From a virus, in IMG/VR virus record IMGVR_UViG_3300037189_008153, positions 1 through 32,891 of that record: a DNA stretch of 32,891 nt; one strand, 5' to 3'. Below, one piece after another: positions 12,089 through 20,648 of the stretch. Under the pieces are notes generated by a model. It had not been told where the DNA came from. It saw nothing but the letters and a program-made list of their open reading frames with translations, and did not search any database. The position numbers and the translations under genes are program-made. Position 1 is the first letter of the stretch, and every line of letters starts with the position of its first letter.

Positions 12089-12293
12089 TCTTTTTCTCCC
12101 ATGCACCATGAGTCACGCACCAATCGTAAATACAATTTTGCTCGGTAATCAATTCGTCGCCTTCACCATATTTGGTAATCATTCTTGCATACCAGTGGTT
12201 CCAATAATCATCAAATATTTCTTTTTCAGTTTTTTCTGTAACAATATTATAGTTTGTTTCTTCTGAATATTCATGATAGCAATATGTTTTCAT
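12081..12293 (-). CDS. Conserved small phage protein, unknown
   Basis: 70 aa. AAGGTG lies six bases upstream, and the ATG shares one base with the helicase stop (TGATG). The segments IFDDYWNHWYARMITKYGE and NCIYDWCVTHGAWE resemble a small protein found in many large phages, from memory. It is rich in aromatic residues and acidic. Its position directly after the helicase suggests a replication-linked role, but function is unknown. Confidence 0.72.
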   Translation of the reverse strand: MKTYCYHEYSEETNYNIVTEKTEKEIFDDYWNHWYARMITKYGEGDELITEQNCIYDWCVTHGAWEKKNA

Positions 12294-13687
12294 CACGACA
12301 CCTTCAATTGTTTGAACTTATCTGTTTTACTTTTATTGAAACCGTTCATTGGTTTTATCTGTGATGGTTGCCCACTATCAATCAAATCATCCTGTGCTGA
12401 TTGTTCAACATCAAATAACTTCATCTTTGCTCTATCAATACCAATAACAAATCTTTTGTTTGTTGTCGGATCATTATAACGATTCTTCAACTGTTTAATC
12501 ATAAGCTGACCCAAATCTTCAAGTTGTTCGGTCGATATCAAAGCAAACATAAAGTCGGCTGTTGCAGGCAAACCAAACGATTCAGATGTATCTGTCAAAT
12601 CAACATCTGAGTTAGAATAACCACTTCTTGTTGTCTGTGTAGCAGAAACAAGTGGCACTTCAAACTCAACTGCCAAACCACGAAGTTCTTCTGCAATAGA
12701 TTTGATATAGGTATATGAATTAACAGAACCGCCCTGTTTCACACGAGATGACATACAGATATTCAGATAATCGATAAAGATAATATCTGGCTTGAATGAC
12801 CTCTTCAAACTCAATTCATTCAACAAAGATTTGAAGTGGATTGCAGATGCACCAGCAGTAGGATATTCTTTGATAATCAGTTTGCCATTAGTCTTAGATT
12901 TGATTGTTTCTGCTTTCTTTTCATACATCATCTTAGGCAATTGCATCAAGTCATCAAATGTAATGTTCATAAGATTGGCATCGATACGCTTTGCAACTTC
13001 TTCTTCGGCTAATTCAAGAGTTATATACAAAACATTCTTGCCTTGATTGAGACAAGCGGCTGCCATATGACACATGAACAAAGACTTACCGACACCAGTG
13101 CCAGCAAGAGCGATGTTCAGTGTCTTTTTAGGTAGACCATTGTTTGTAATCTTATTAAAGAATTTCAAATCAAATGGAATCTTTTCTTGAACTCTGTGAT
13201 AATACTCATATCTATCTTCATACTGTTCAAGATAGTCATGCCCAACATTTGGGTCAAATGATACAGATAGTGCATCGGACAATAACTTTGGAATAGCACC
13301 CTTTGTCAGACCACCAGTATTATTCTTATCATTCATCACTTCAATAGATTTCATGATGGCATGATAGATGGCTTTCTCTTGACAGAACTTTTCAGTGTTG
13401 TCAGTAAGCCAATCGATGTTGGTATCTACATTATCATTCTTTAAGTCTGTGATTGTTTGCTTGATGACTTTTATTTGGTCATCTTTAATTGCAAGATTAT
13501 CGACTTCGATTTCAAGTGCATCGAATGTGGGTGGTTTATTGTATTTGAGAATAAAGTCCCGCACCTCGCGGTACAGGACTCTATCTTCTTCTGATGTGAA
13601 ATACTCATCCTTTAGAAAGGGAAGAACTTTGCGAACAAAGTTTTCATTCTTCAACAAATTCTTCAGGATCGTCTTTTCTAAGTTCAT
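12293..13687 (-). CDS. 41: Replicative DNA helicase, T4 gp41-type (DnaB family)
   Basis: 464 aa, like T4 gp41 (475). It forms the hexameric 5'-3' helicase that unwinds DNA at the fork and works with the primase. The N-terminal domain (1-150) is followed by the RecA-like ATPase: Walker A AGTGVGKS (195-202), the conserved ITLELAEEEVAKR, Walker B IIFIDYLNI, and the glutamine sensor VSATQTTRSGYS. GAGG ten bases upstream supports the start, which overlaps the gp40-position gene by 44 bases. The order UvsX, small gene, helicase is the T4 order. Confidence 0.93.
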   Translation of the reverse strand: MNLEKTILKNLLKNENFVRKVLPFLKDEYFTSEEDRVLYREVRDFILKYNKPPTFDALEIEVDNLAIKDDQIKVIKQTITDLKNDNVDTNIDWLTDNTEKFCQEKAIYHAIMKSIEVMNDKNNTGGLTKGAIPKLLSDALSVSFDPNVGHDYLEQYEDRYEYYHRVQEKIPFDLKFFNKITNNGLPKKTLNIALAGTGVGKSLFMCHMAAACLNQGKNVLYITLELAEEEVAKRIDANLMNITFDDLMQLPKMMYEKKAETIKSKTNGKLIIKEYPTAGASAIHFKSLLNELSLKRSFKPDIIFIDYLNICMSSRVKQGGSVNSYTYIKSIAEELRGLAVEFEVPLVSATQTTRSGYSNSDVDLTDTSESFGLPATADFMFALISTEQLEDLGQLMIKQLKNRYNDPTTNKRFVIGIDRAKMKLFDVEQSAQDDLIDSGQPSQIKPMNGFNKSKTDKFKQLKVS

Positions 13688-13964
13688 TATCAGGTGCCTC
13701 TATAGATTCAAGTATCATTGCATTCAATATAAGACCGGCGTGTTGCTGAAATCGTTCATCTTTTCTGAGACCGACCATAGTGTGTTCGCCAGTTTCATAT
13801 AACTCATAATCAAATTTCAGTTTAGCAGAACCGTTTTCTTGTTCCTGAATAGCAACTGTAGTGTATCTTAGTATAACGCCTTTATACGGTCCTGTCAACA
13901 TTTCGATGGGTACCGTATCTTCTTTCATGTCATCACGAAATTTAAAATCTTCACCTAAAATCAT
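13644..13964 (-). CDS. Small protein at the T4 gene 40 position
   Basis: 106 aa between UvsX and helicase, where T4 has gene 40 (114 aa, a head-vertex assembly chaperone). It contains [22 protein letters not shown], a beta-rich block, and [21 protein letters not shown] believe phages with this gene order carry similar proteins, but homology to gp40 rests on position and size. GAGGAT precedes the ATG, which overlaps the UvsX stop (ATGA). An acidic C-terminus ([11 protein letters not shown]) overlaps the helicase start. Confidence 0.65.
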   Translation of the reverse strand: MILGEDFKFRDDMKEDTVPIEMLTGPYKGVILRYTTVAIQEQENGSAKLKFDYELYETGEHTMVGLRKDERFQQHAGLILNAMILESIEAPDNELRKDDPEEFVEE

Positions 13965-15019
13965 TCTTCATCCTCCACTTCTTCATCTGCTACATTTGAT
14001 TTACCGTAGAGAAATTCTTTCTTACACGCTTCGTCAATGGCATCAAGAACATCTTGAGTGAAATACTTTTCAGGTGTTTTCTTGATTTGACTCTCAAAGG
14101 CTTTTTCACCAGTAGGAAATTCATAACGAGTAGAGACTTTCTTGATGATGCCGAACTTCTCAGCCAAATCTAACAAACCATAATATTGGTCTAGACCTTC
14201 TGCATAGTTCAGCCATGTCTCAACTTTCTTATCTTCGATTGTCAGACGAGCTTTCTTGGTATGTGCTGTAATGACTGCACCTGTGCGCCCATCATCATCA
14301 TCAAGTTGCTTGTCTTTCTTCTTTGAAAGAAACAGAATTGTTGATGCGGCATATTCAAGCCCAGAACCGCCACCCATCTTCTTTGTAGGAACATATGCGC
14401 CAACAACATCATAAACGTGATTGGTTACAATGAGAGGAACTTTAGCTTTACCAAGTTTAAGAGTGAGAACACGAAATGCACCACGAACTAATTGCGCTCG
14501 TGTCATATCACGGGTATCTTTACCATCCGCAATATCTGCCATTTCTTTATCGGTTGAAAGATTGCCGAGAGAATCAAGAACAAACATCATTGGAGGTCTA
14601 TCATCTTTACCCTCAAGATATTTGTCAAGAATTTTTACTGCTTGTGTGCGAAATTCTTGTATAGTAGCAACAGGGACAATAGCCACTCGCTTTGTATCAA
14701 CGTCCCTGTCTGTAAGCATTTGTTTCGAGATTGCTGATTCGGATTCGAAGTAGAACACAAATCCGTTTGCGTTGTCTCTGAGGAATTGTCTGACGATATT
14801 GATTGCGTAGAAGGTTTTACCTGTGCTTGGCTCACCTGCAAGTGCTGTGACTTTATTTGCAGGTATACCGCCGTAGATGCTACCACTAAGCAGAGCATTG
14901 AGAGAATAAGAACCGGTACCAATAAAGCCCGTAACGTCACCAGCTTCAATACCGTCCTCAACAATTCCTGCGTATTCATTACCTGTTTCCTTCAACAGAT
15001 TATTAAACATATTAGACAT
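13961..15019 (-). CDS. uvsX: UvsX recombinase (RecA-like)
   Basis: 352 aa. UvsX coats single-stranded DNA and drives strand exchange for recombination-dependent replication. Walker A GEPSTGKT is at 62-69, Walker [12 protein letters not shown] near 145, and [14 protein letters not shown] near 208-221 corresponds to the RecA L2/sensor region. The [12 protein letters not shown] block is typical of UvsX. A strong AAGGAG precedes the ATG. The very acidic C-terminus (DEEVEDEE) matches the regulatory tail of the family. It lies directly downstream of DNA polymerase. Confidence 0.93.
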   Translation of the reverse strand: MSNMFNNLLKETGNEYAGIVEDGIEAGDVTGFIGTGSYSLNALLSGSIYGGIPANKVTALAGEPSTGKTFYAINIVRQFLRDNANGFVFYFESESAISKQMLTDRDVDTKRVAIVPVATIQEFRTQAVKILDKYLEGKDDRPPMMFVLDSLGNLSTDKEMADIADGKDTRDMTRAQLVRGAFRVLTLKLGKAKVPLIVTNHVYDVVGAYVPTKKMGGGSGLEYAASTILFLSKKKDKQLDDDDGRTGAVITAHTKKARLTIEDKKVETWLNYAEGLDQYYGLLDLAEKFGIIKKVSTRYEFPTGEKAFESQIKKTPEKYFTQDVLDAIDEACKKEFLYGKSNVADEEVEDEE

Positions 15020-15043
15020 AAGATTCTCCTTATTATGTGATTA

Positions 15044-15059
15044 CCAAGAATCTCCTTGG
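15044..15059 (-). promoter_or_regulatory. Leader hairpin carrying a decoy ribosome site before uvsX
   Basis: CCAAG-GAGATT-CTTGG forms a 5-bp hairpin with GAGATT in the loop, containing AAGGAG about 35 bases before the start codon. The true site AAGGAGAATCTT lies 20 bases further on and repeats the same words. It may be a translational operator, as phages use for replication genes. Confidence 0.4.
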
Positions 15060-15073
15060 CATGAGTATATATG

Positions 15074-17638
15074 TTACGAGAAAAAAGATTCCAGTGAATT
15101 TACATGTTCTGTTTTCCAACCAATACTATCAAGAATGATTTTCAACGGTTCTAGAAACGATTTGTCGAATTGTGTATTATGGTCGATGTATTGGTGCAAA
15201 TCAAACTCTTTTGGCAAAGCGTTTGGAAAAGATATGATGTTCGATTGAATTGTATTAGGCTCTTTGAGATACAAAAACTTAATCTTCTCACCTTCTTTGA
15301 TAGCTTGATATTTCTTTGAAAGTTTCTTCATCTTGAGAAGATTGTTATAGAGCAAAGCACCTCTCACATGAATAGGTGTGCCTTTACCAAAAACAGTTTT
15401 AGAATCTCCAAACTTATCTAGCCCATTTACACCACGAGGGAACGAGATTTCTTCTGCTGGAAGTTGTGAGAACTCTACACGAAAGTCGTCGATGAACTTG
15501 ATAACATCGGCTTCCATTCCGTTAAAGATAACATCGATAGACTCTTTAAGTTTGATGCGACAAGCCGCGGGTGTTGATGATTTGACCATTTCAAGACCCA
15601 TAACTTTAATTTTTGGTTTTGCATACTCAACACCTTCGTTATTATACACGTTCATGATATAGCGTTTCTTAGCTGTCCAAATTGCTTTGTCAGCCAAGGC
15701 TTCACGCTTCATTATCATTTTTTGAGTAAAAGCATTAACATATCCAGCAAGAGATTGGTAACTTTCGTCAATAACTTGTTGCAACTTATGCTCACAGACC
15801 TTGTCAAGGTAGGCGATAATTTGTTTTGTGTCAGCATCGGGATTCTGAGCAACAATAGTCTTGTTGACCAGTTTATCAAGAGTAAGGTACATCGAATCAG
15901 TATCACACGCAATTACGTAATCCTCGTTTTCAGTTTTCAGTATCTTATTTAGATACTCGTTCATGTGTTTTTCAATCCAACGAATGGATAACTGACCGGC
16001 TGTTGTGATTGCTGTTGCATGACGAATATCAAAGAAACGAAAGAACTCATTACCCAAAGCACCGTAAGCTGAGTTCAAACAAACTTTCTTAGCGAGTTGA
16101 AGGTTGTTATATCGTGAAATACGTTTTTCAATCTCAAATCTCTTATCTGGATCTGTTTCAGTTTCAAGTTCTTTCTTGGCTGCAATCGCTTTCTTCTTAT
16201 ATGCAGAACGGTCATTATACATATCTTCCATCATTTTAGGAAGAAAGCCCTGTTTCTTTGTAGAGAAGAACTGCCCGTTTGGTGTCAGTGTGTGGTCTTT
16301 CAGCCCCGATAAATCATTCCGCCTAGCAAGTAAGCTATCAACAGAGACCCGATTATGGATAATAGAATTGTGAGTATCGTCATAGTTTTCTGGTTCCAAG
16401 AAAGTTTCAGGTGAAATGTTGTATTGCATAATCAAATGTGGATACAGAGAGTTCAAGTCAAATGATGCAACCCAGTTATGCATACCAATAAGAGGGTCTT
16501 TGACAAATGCGCCCTCAAACATACTGTCTTTTCTGTTCTTGCTGTTTTGAGGAATTACGATATTGCGTTTCTTAAGTTCATTGAAGATAAGAATATCCCA
16601 CATGCGAACCTGTGTGAAAGCATCTTCATAGTTTGTCTTGCTGTCATATGCAAGAGTAAGAACCAATTCAATCAGCTTAAGTTTATCATCTAGAAATTCA
16701 ACAAGTTCAACGTCACGAATGTTATACTCAATAAACTTCTGATAATCGAGTTTATACAACTGGTGCAGATTTTCGTGTTCATCATATGACAGCTTACGTC
16801 CAACACCTTCAGCCGCACCGATGCTGTCGAGTTTATATGATTCTTGAGACTTGCCTTCTGGTGCATACTTTTTGTATAGGTCGATATAATCTAGCATCGA
16901 AATACCAAGTAGATTATATGTTTTGAACTGACGCCCCATATCAAGATTGACATTACGTTCATTGATAACACCCCAAGGCGAAAGTCTCTTCGCTTCTTGT
17001 TCGCCAAGAAGTTTTGTGATGCGATTGACAAGATATGGAATATCGAAAAGTTTTACGTTCCAACCTGTAATGATATCTGGATAATTGCTATTGCCAGACC
17101 ATTCATCAATAAATCTCTTGATGAGGTCTATCTCATCACGACACTTATAATAAGTCACATCGTTTCTGTCGTTTTGAAATATGCCACAACCAAACACTGT
17201 AAAACCCTTACGAGTCTTTACAGTGATAGCTGTGATAGGTTCATCTGCACGGTCTGGTTCAGGAAAACCATTCTCGCTACCAACTTCGATATCGATGTTT
17301 GCAACATTGATTTTTGTAATGTCCCAATCGATATCATCTGAAAAGTTTTCAGATATGAAACTGTATTCATGGCGAAGATTACCATAGATATTGAAACCTT
17401 CTACGCCTTCGTATTGATTAACAAAATCTCTAGTATCTTTGATGTTTCCTGGTTTAATCTCAGAAACATACTCGCCATGAATTGTTGTGAAGTTTGTTGG
17501 CTTCTTAGAGTTTACATACAGAGTTGGATTATAATCTATTCTTTTCTTCTCGTGTGTGCCTGTCATGTAGCCGCCTGCAATACCACGATACAAAATTCTT
17601 GAACCATAAACTTGGACGTTTGTATAAAATGCGGACAA
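15074..17638 (-). CDS. 43: DNA polymerase, T4 gp43-type (family B)
   Basis: 854 aa, one uninterrupted frame (T4 gp43 is 898). Proofreading motifs: Exo I NIDIEV (D116, E118), Exo II TGWNVKLFDIPY (D199), Exo III YNIRDVE (D309). Polymerase motifs: A SFDLNSLYP (D394), B QLAKKVCLNSAYGALGN (514-530), C CDTDS (D579, D581). The C-terminus SLESFFS is a sliding-clamp peptide like that of T4 gp43. The N-terminus MSAFYTNVQVYG aligns with T4 MKEFYISIETVG only if translation starts at a TTG codon (17638); the next in-frame ATG is 24 codons later. AGTAGG lies eight bases upstream. Slow initiation at TTG would keep polymerase levels low. Confidence 0.95.
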   Translation of the reverse strand: MSAFYTNVQVYGSRILYRGIAGGYMTGTHEKKRIDYNPTLYVNSKKPTNFTTIHGEYVSEIKPGNIKDTRDFVNQYEGVEGFNIYGNLRHEYSFISENFSDDIDWDITKINVANIDIEVGSENGFPEPDRADEPITAITVKTRKGFTVFGCGIFQNDRNDVTYYKCRDEIDLIKRFIDEWSGNSNYPDIITGWNVKLFDIPYLVNRITKLLGEQEAKRLSPWGVINERNVNLDMGRQFKTYNLLGISMLDYIDLYKKYAPEGKSQESYKLDSIGAAEGVGRKLSYDEHENLHQLYKLDYQKFIEYNIRDVELVEFLDDKLKLIELVLTLAYDSKTNYEDAFTQVRMWDILIFNELKKRNIVIPQNSKNRKDSMFEGAFVKDPLIGMHNWVASFDLNSLYPHLIMQYNISPETFLEPENYDDTHNSIIHNRVSVDSLLARRNDLSGLKDHTLTPNGQFFSTKKQGFLPKMMEDMYNDRSAYKKKAIAAKKELETETDPDKRFEIEKRISRYNNLQLAKKVCLNSAYGALGNEFFRFFDIRHATAITTAGQLSIRWIEKHMNEYLNKILKTENEDYVIACDTDSMYLTLDKLVNKTIVAQNPDADTKQIIAYLDKVCEHKLQQVIDESYQSLAGYVNAFTQKMIMKREALADKAIWTAKKRYIMNVYNNEGVEYAKPKIKVMGLEMVKSSTPAACRIKLKESIDVIFNGMEADVIKFIDDFRVEFSQLPAEEISFPRGVNGLDKFGDSKTVFGKGTPIHVRGALLYNNLLKMKKLSKKYQAIKEGEKIKFLYLKEPNTIQSNIISFPNALPKEFDLHQYIDHNTQFDKSFLEPLKIILDSIGWKTEHVNSLESFFS

Positions 17639-17670
17639 TTTCCATACCTACTGTTTGATTGGAAATACAT

Positions 17671-17699
17671 AATAGCACAACTATGAGAGAAAGTAAATA
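17671..17699 (-). promoter_or_regulatory. Sigma70-like promoter of the polymerase gene
   Basis: -35 TTTACT at 17694-17699, 17-base spacer, -10 TATTAT at 17671-17676. The leader to the TTG start is about 26 bases and contains AGTAGG. Confidence 0.6.
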
Positions 17700-17703
17700 A
17701 GAT

Positions 17704-18018
17704 TTACGATGGTAAAATAAGTTTGTTCTGAGGCACAACAATATTTGAGAACATCATATTGTATTGTTCAATGAACTCTTTGATTGGTTCAGCTTTTGCA
17801 ATGATATGTCTGCTGTCAATCGTGATATTCTTCTGAACAGAAAATTCCATCCATGGAGCAAACCCAACATTAGGTGTCTTAGGATCTAATTTATTAGGTA
17901 TTACAACAATGCGAACAGGATTCTTGATGATGATATCACCACCAATTACACTTGACACAATCTCAGCGAGAATTTCTTCGCCAGTGACAAGTTTCAAAAT
18001 ATGAATGTTATCAGTCAT
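17704..18018 (-). CDS. Sm-like-fold phage protein
   Basis: 104 aa from the ATG at 18018, with GGAG eight bases upstream; the start at 18042 lies deeper in the previous gene. HILKLVTGEEILAEIV, GGDIIIKNPVRIVV and APWMEF resemble a small Sm/LSM-like family common beside replication genes in large phages, as I recall it. Members are thought to bind RNA or act as small oligomers, but the role is unknown. It overlaps the upstream gene by eight bases and lies just before the polymerase promoter. Confidence 0.65.
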   Translation of the reverse strand: MTDNIHILKLVTGEEILAEIVSSVIGGDIIIKNPVRIVVIPNKLDPKTPNVGFAPWMEFSVQKNITIDSRHIIAKAEPIKEFIEQYNMMFSNIVVPQNKLILPS

Positions 18019-18199
18019 CTTCAATCTCCATGAGATAATCATAAACGCCTAAAGTAATCCACTTCTCAGGAACGAGAGAGACCTTTGCACCACTTTCTGT
18101 GGTGTATGTGTAAGCATTATCGTGGTCCATAATCAAACCAAGAAGTTGCCACTTGCTATCGAATGCTCGTTGTTTCAATTCAGTCTTGATAACTTTCAC
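18011..18199 (-). CDS. Small protein with GTG start, unknown
   Basis: 62 aa. I choose GTG at 18199: GGAG is seven bases upstream and the GTG overlaps the previous TGA (GTGA). A TTG two codons earlier is possible. The sequence is beta-rich (KWQLLGLIMDHDNAYTYTT, VSLVPEKWITLGV) with an acidic end (LMEIEDD). No family recognised. Confidence 0.68.
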   Translation of the reverse strand: MKVIKTELKQRAFDSKWQLLGLIMDHDNAYTYTTESGAKVSLVPEKWITLGVYDYLMEIEDD

Positions 18200-18471
18200 G
18201 ACCAAACTCCATCTTCAATCAAATCTAATTTTCCCTCATTGTTCAATTTAGTAATACATTCATCACAAATGATACCGAGGGAAAAATAGGCATCATCTCT
18301 AACGAAGTATCTACGCATATCAGCCACTCTAGAACCGTAATGACCAACAAGATAGTGGTCGCCTTCTATACTATATATTTCAGATGCACAACCGAAGGCT
18401 TGAGTTTTACTGCCTTCAAATACTTCCCATATAGCGGTGTATTCTTTTTTACAGGTATTACACTGTATCAT
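18196..18471 (-). CDS. Zinc-ribbon-like small protein, unknown
   Basis: 91 aa. CNTCKKEY at residues 4-11 and CDECITKL near 69-76 look like the two knuckles of a zinc ribbon, separated by a 60-residue insert with strand character (DHYLVGHYGSRV, RRYFVRDD). The ATG overlaps the upstream TGA by four bases. There is no clear ribosome site beyond coupling. A nucleic-acid-binding or adaptor role is possible but unproven. Confidence 0.7.
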   Translation of the reverse strand: MIQCNTCKKEYTAIWEVFEGSKTQAFGCASEIYSIEGDHYLVGHYGSRVADMRRYFVRDDAYFSLGIICDECITKLNNEGKLDLIEDGVWS

Positions 18472-18863
18472 ATCTTATTATTACCCTGCTTAATAGGATC
18501 CCAAGTGTATGATGTTGTGCTACCACCGATATTCCATTGAATATCAATTGATTTCAAATGTGGTTCTAAATCGGGTGTTGTATTATCAGCCCATACAGTT
18601 TCGTAGTTTTTTAATCCTGTAACTTTTGCAGTCGTTGGACAATTTAGACGACCACATGCATAACCTAATGGAATAAGTCTGCCGAGAGAGTCGATGAATG
18701 TTACACCGCATACGGGGCAATTCTGTTGCAATGTTGGTGTAACAGGTCTAGTAGGTACAGGAGTCACACCAGCAAGTCTCGCTTCAAGCATGGCTACACG
18801 CCCTTCAAGTAAGACTAATCTTTTTTCAAGTTGCATGATATAATCTTCTGTGTCTCTTTCCAT
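18468..18863 (-). CDS. Coiled-coil plus zinc-finger protein, unknown
   Basis: 131 aa from the ATG at 18863, which shares a base with the previous TAA (TAATG). Residues 1-32 form a coiled coil (QLEKRLVLLEGRVAMLEARL). A proline/threonine linker (VTPVPTRPVTPT) follows, then a zinc module CPVCG...YACGRLNCP. The tail is strand-rich. The coiled coil suggests oligomers presenting a metal-binding head; such proteins can be virion or host-binding parts. No family recognised. Confidence 0.7.
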   Translation of the reverse strand: MERDTEDYIMQLEKRLVLLEGRVAMLEARLAGVTPVPTRPVTPTLQQNCPVCGVTFIDSLGRLIPLGYACGRLNCPTTAKVTGLKNYETVWADNTTPDLEPHLKSIDIQWNIGGSTTSYTWDPIKQGNNKI

Positions 18864-19546
18864 TAGTCCCACAATGCCTCAAAATATTTGCCGAAAAGCA
18901 TAAATGCTTTCTGCTTGCGTTCCATGTATTTCTTGTATTTAGTTCTGTTGAATTTACCCATATTGCGATAAAACTCTTTATAGTTTTCTTCTTCTTCTTT
19001 TGTTTTATGTTCAACTGTATATACATAAGTAATTTTTTCATTTGGCTTATATGGGTCATAATAGTTTGAGCGGCCTTCATCAGGATCAACTTTCTGCTCA
19101 AACGCCCAAATCATTTCATTGATTACCCAATCCCAACGCTTGAAGTGATTATCATCTGTATCCCATTCATTCTTCTTTTTAGGTGCAGATGTTGAGCGAA
19201 GTTCTTTTGGAACATCTTTATCATCAACAAGCGGTGCACCATGCTTATCTTCTTTCAACTGCTTAAGCATAGGAAGAATGATGAGCGCAAGAGTATTATC
19301 CATTGACCATGTATCATAGTTATGAATAACAATCTTTTCTTTACGCTTCTGACCAAATTTGTTGACAGTGTTATTCAAAACAAACTGCCAACCATCAAGT
19401 GCTTTATCAACCACTTTGTCGAGACGAGTGTAATCTTTCTCGTCAACTTCCCAACCGTATTCGGTGCCATGAAGTTTCTTCAAGTACCAATTTTGAAAAC
19501 GTGCAACATTCCACCAGTTTGGATATGGCCCAAGATAGACTTTCAT
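18863..19546 (-). CDS. Conserved phage protein of unknown function
   Basis: 227 aa. The blocks [36 protein letters not shown] and [17 protein letters not shown] are, from memory, shared by a protein found in many large phages with no assigned role. It begins [12 protein letters not shown] and ends with a charged helical region ([25 protein letters not shown] is the C-terminal helix). Its ATG overlaps the upstream TGA (ATGA), and AAGG stands eleven bases before it. The His/Asp-rich core could be a metal or catalytic site. Confidence 0.8.
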   Translation of the reverse strand: MKVYLGPYPNWWNVARFQNWYLKKLHGTEYGWEVDEKDYTRLDKVVDKALDGWQFVLNNTVNKFGQKRKEKIVIHNYDTWSMDNTLALIILPMLKQLKEDKHGAPLVDDKDVPKELRSTSAPKKKNEWDTDDNHFKRWDWVINEMIWAFEQKVDPDEGRSNYYDPYKPNEKITYVYTVEHKTKEEEENYKEFYRNMGKFNRTKYKKYMERKQKAFMLFGKYFEALWD

Positions 19547-20001
19547 ATTTTTATGCCTTCTTTTTCTGCTAGATTTTCAACAGCATCACGAAGAACTCTT
19601 TTCACACCTTCTGCGGCAAAGAACTGTTTCACATCTTCATCCATGTCCATGATGATGTTAGCAGAACCATCTTCGTTTTCAACTACACGAATAGTTTCAA
19701 TTTTGCCACCTTTCCAATGAATAGGTTTCTCTTCATACGCTTCATAAGTTTCTTCAAAGATATCTTTTCTGCAAGGATACAATTCACCCTTAACACCCTT
19801 GATGAGATAGTCACCCTCGTGGCCTATCATGTGACCTTCGAGAGTTTTGATTGTGATGTGCTTCTTATGAATGTCGGGAAAAATCTTATATTCAGGTTGC
19901 ATTGCATTATGAACCCAATCAGGATAGTTACCCTGATGTTGCAATTCAAGCAAATCAATCTGCCATGCATCAACTGGAATAGCTTTTTTAATATACTTCA
20001 T
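19543..20001 (-). CDS. Conserved phage protein with GDYLIKG domain, unknown
   Basis: 152 aa from the ATG at 20001, with GGAG seven bases upstream; the longer frame to 20055 lies in the previous gene. The section [19 protein letters not shown] followed by [10 protein letters not shown] matches a small domain seen in many phage and prophage proteins of unknown role, from memory. The C-terminal 70 residues ([31 protein letters not shown]) are helical and acidic and may be a separate domain. It is coupled to the next gene. Confidence 0.76.
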   Translation of the reverse strand: MKYIKKAIPVDAWQIDLLELQHQGNYPDWVHNAMQPEYKIFPDIHKKHITIKTLEGHMIGHEGDYLIKGVKGELYPCRKDIFEETYEAYEEKPIHWKGGKIETIRVVENEDGSANIIMDMDEDVKQFFAAEGVKRVLRDAVENLAEKEGIKI

Positions 20002-20003
20002 GA

Positions 20004-20237
20004 TTAAGCTCCGAAAAGAGACTTTGTGATTTCTGAACGAGGAACACCATCGCAATAGAAAAATACTTTACCGTTTGTTGTGCCAATTTCCATCTGCGCT
20101 TTGTTGGCAATTAGTTGCCCGTTTTCATTACAGCTTTTTTCAGTGTTGTATTCTGGCTTTTGTGGAAAACTTAACTGTGTGTAAACTTTGCCGTCAGCAT
20201 TAAGAATGACAAGTATTAGAACCCAAATCGTATTCAT
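20004..20237 (-). CDS. Small exported protein, unknown
   Basis: 77 aa from the ATG at 20237, with GAGG six bases upstream. The N-terminus [18 protein letters not shown] is a signal-peptide-like segment but without a lysine start. The rest is polar with two cysteines (KSCNEN, FYCDG) that could pair in the periplasm. Function unknown. The stop is two bases before the next start. Confidence 0.68.
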   Translation of the reverse strand: MNTIWVLILVILNADGKVYTQLSFPQKPEYNTEKSCNENGQLIANKAQMEIGTTNGKVFFYCDGVPRSEITKSLFGA

Positions 20238-20253
20238 AATATACCTCAAAGAT

Positions 20254-20327
20254 TGGAGCGGGCAATCGGACTCAAACCGATATCATCAGGTTGGAAACCT
20301 GAGGCACAATCTTTATACCATACCCGC
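20254..20327 (-). tRNA. tRNA-Gly(TCC)
   Basis: Acceptor GCGGGTA/TGCCCGC (one G-U pair), discriminator T, CCA encoded. Anticodon stem CAGG/CCTG with loop TTTCCAA. T-arm TCGG-TTTGAGT-CCGA. It stands alone, 10 kb from the main tRNA array, behind the promoter at 20364-20392. Confidence 0.9.
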
Positions 20328-20363
20328 GTTTGTATTTAGTCCTTCATCGATTCAACTACAGAT

Positions 20364-20392
20364 ACTATATCATGCTTTGGTTGGAATTGCAA
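20364..20392 (-). promoter_or_regulatory. Sigma70-like promoter before tRNA-Gly
   Basis: -35 TTGCAA at 20387-20392, 17-base spacer, -10 TATAGT at 20364-20369. It lies within the epimerase remnant and would drive tRNA-Gly and the genes toward the polymerase. Confidence 0.68.
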
Positions 20393-20478
20393 GACATTTT
20401 TGGATATGTTTTCTTTAGTTGATAAGTTGCGTGGGAGCCAATGTAACCACTGGCTCCCGTAATCAAGAAAGTTTTCAC
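20365..20478 (-). pseudogene. N-terminal remnant of a sugar-nucleotide epimerase (GalE-like)
   Basis: A 37-codon frame from GTG at 20478 reads VKTFLITGASGYIGSHATYQ, the classic NAD-binding start (GxxGxxG) of GalE-type epimerases, then loses family character and stops at TAG. Nothing matching the rest of an epimerase follows in any minus-strand frame. The GTG overlaps the TGA of the lysine-rich gene (GTGA). The intact epimerase at 20839-21819 has a different motif (TGSEGSL), so this is not a copy of its present start. It is probably the residue of a gene lost when the sugar cluster was rearranged. Confidence 0.65.
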
Positions 20479-20648
20479 CTCTTAGTCTTTGGCGCAGACT
20501 TCTTTCTATTAGTAGTCTTTTTAGCAGTAGGCTTCTTTGCTTTACTAACTGGTGTTGCAGTTTTAACTACAGTTGAAACTTTGTTTGTTTCTGGCTTAGA
20601 AGGTGTAGTTCCATATACCCAATCCAAAAACTTAGTTAATATGCTCAT
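20475..20648 (-). CDS. Lysine-rich basic protein (histone H1-like tail)
   Basis: 57 aa. AAGGAG nine bases before the ATG is a strong site. The first 15 residues are hydrophobic/aromatic (MSILTKFLDWVYG). The remainder is almost only Lys, Thr, Pro, Ala and Ser with repeated KKPT/AKK units (TPVSKAKKPTAKKTT), like a bacterial histone H1 tail. It would bind DNA or RNA by charge. The opposite strand has a 78-codon open frame that mirrors it; the ribosome site and context favour the minus frame. It starts near the DUF1289 stop. Confidence 0.72.
   Translation of the reverse strand: MSILTKFLDWVYGTTPSKPETNKVSTVVKTATPVSKAKKPTAKKTTNRKKSAPKTKR

Noticed and set aside
14635-14979. 114-codon minus-strand frame inside uvsX
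   Set aside because: Shadow of uvsX in another frame; low-complexity Ser/Leu-rich translation.
15074-17638. Intron or intein in the polymerase gene
   Set aside because: One continuous frame with all exonuclease and polymerase motifs at normal spacing.
17529-17741. 70-codon frame across the polymerase start
   Set aside because: It overlaps the conserved polymerase N-terminus and the promoter, and has no family resemblance.
20433-20458. GGGAGCCA/TGGCTCCC hairpin as a terminator after the lysine-rich gene
   Set aside because: There is no U-run, and the palindrome arises from the codons of the epimerase motif GASGYIGS in the remnant.
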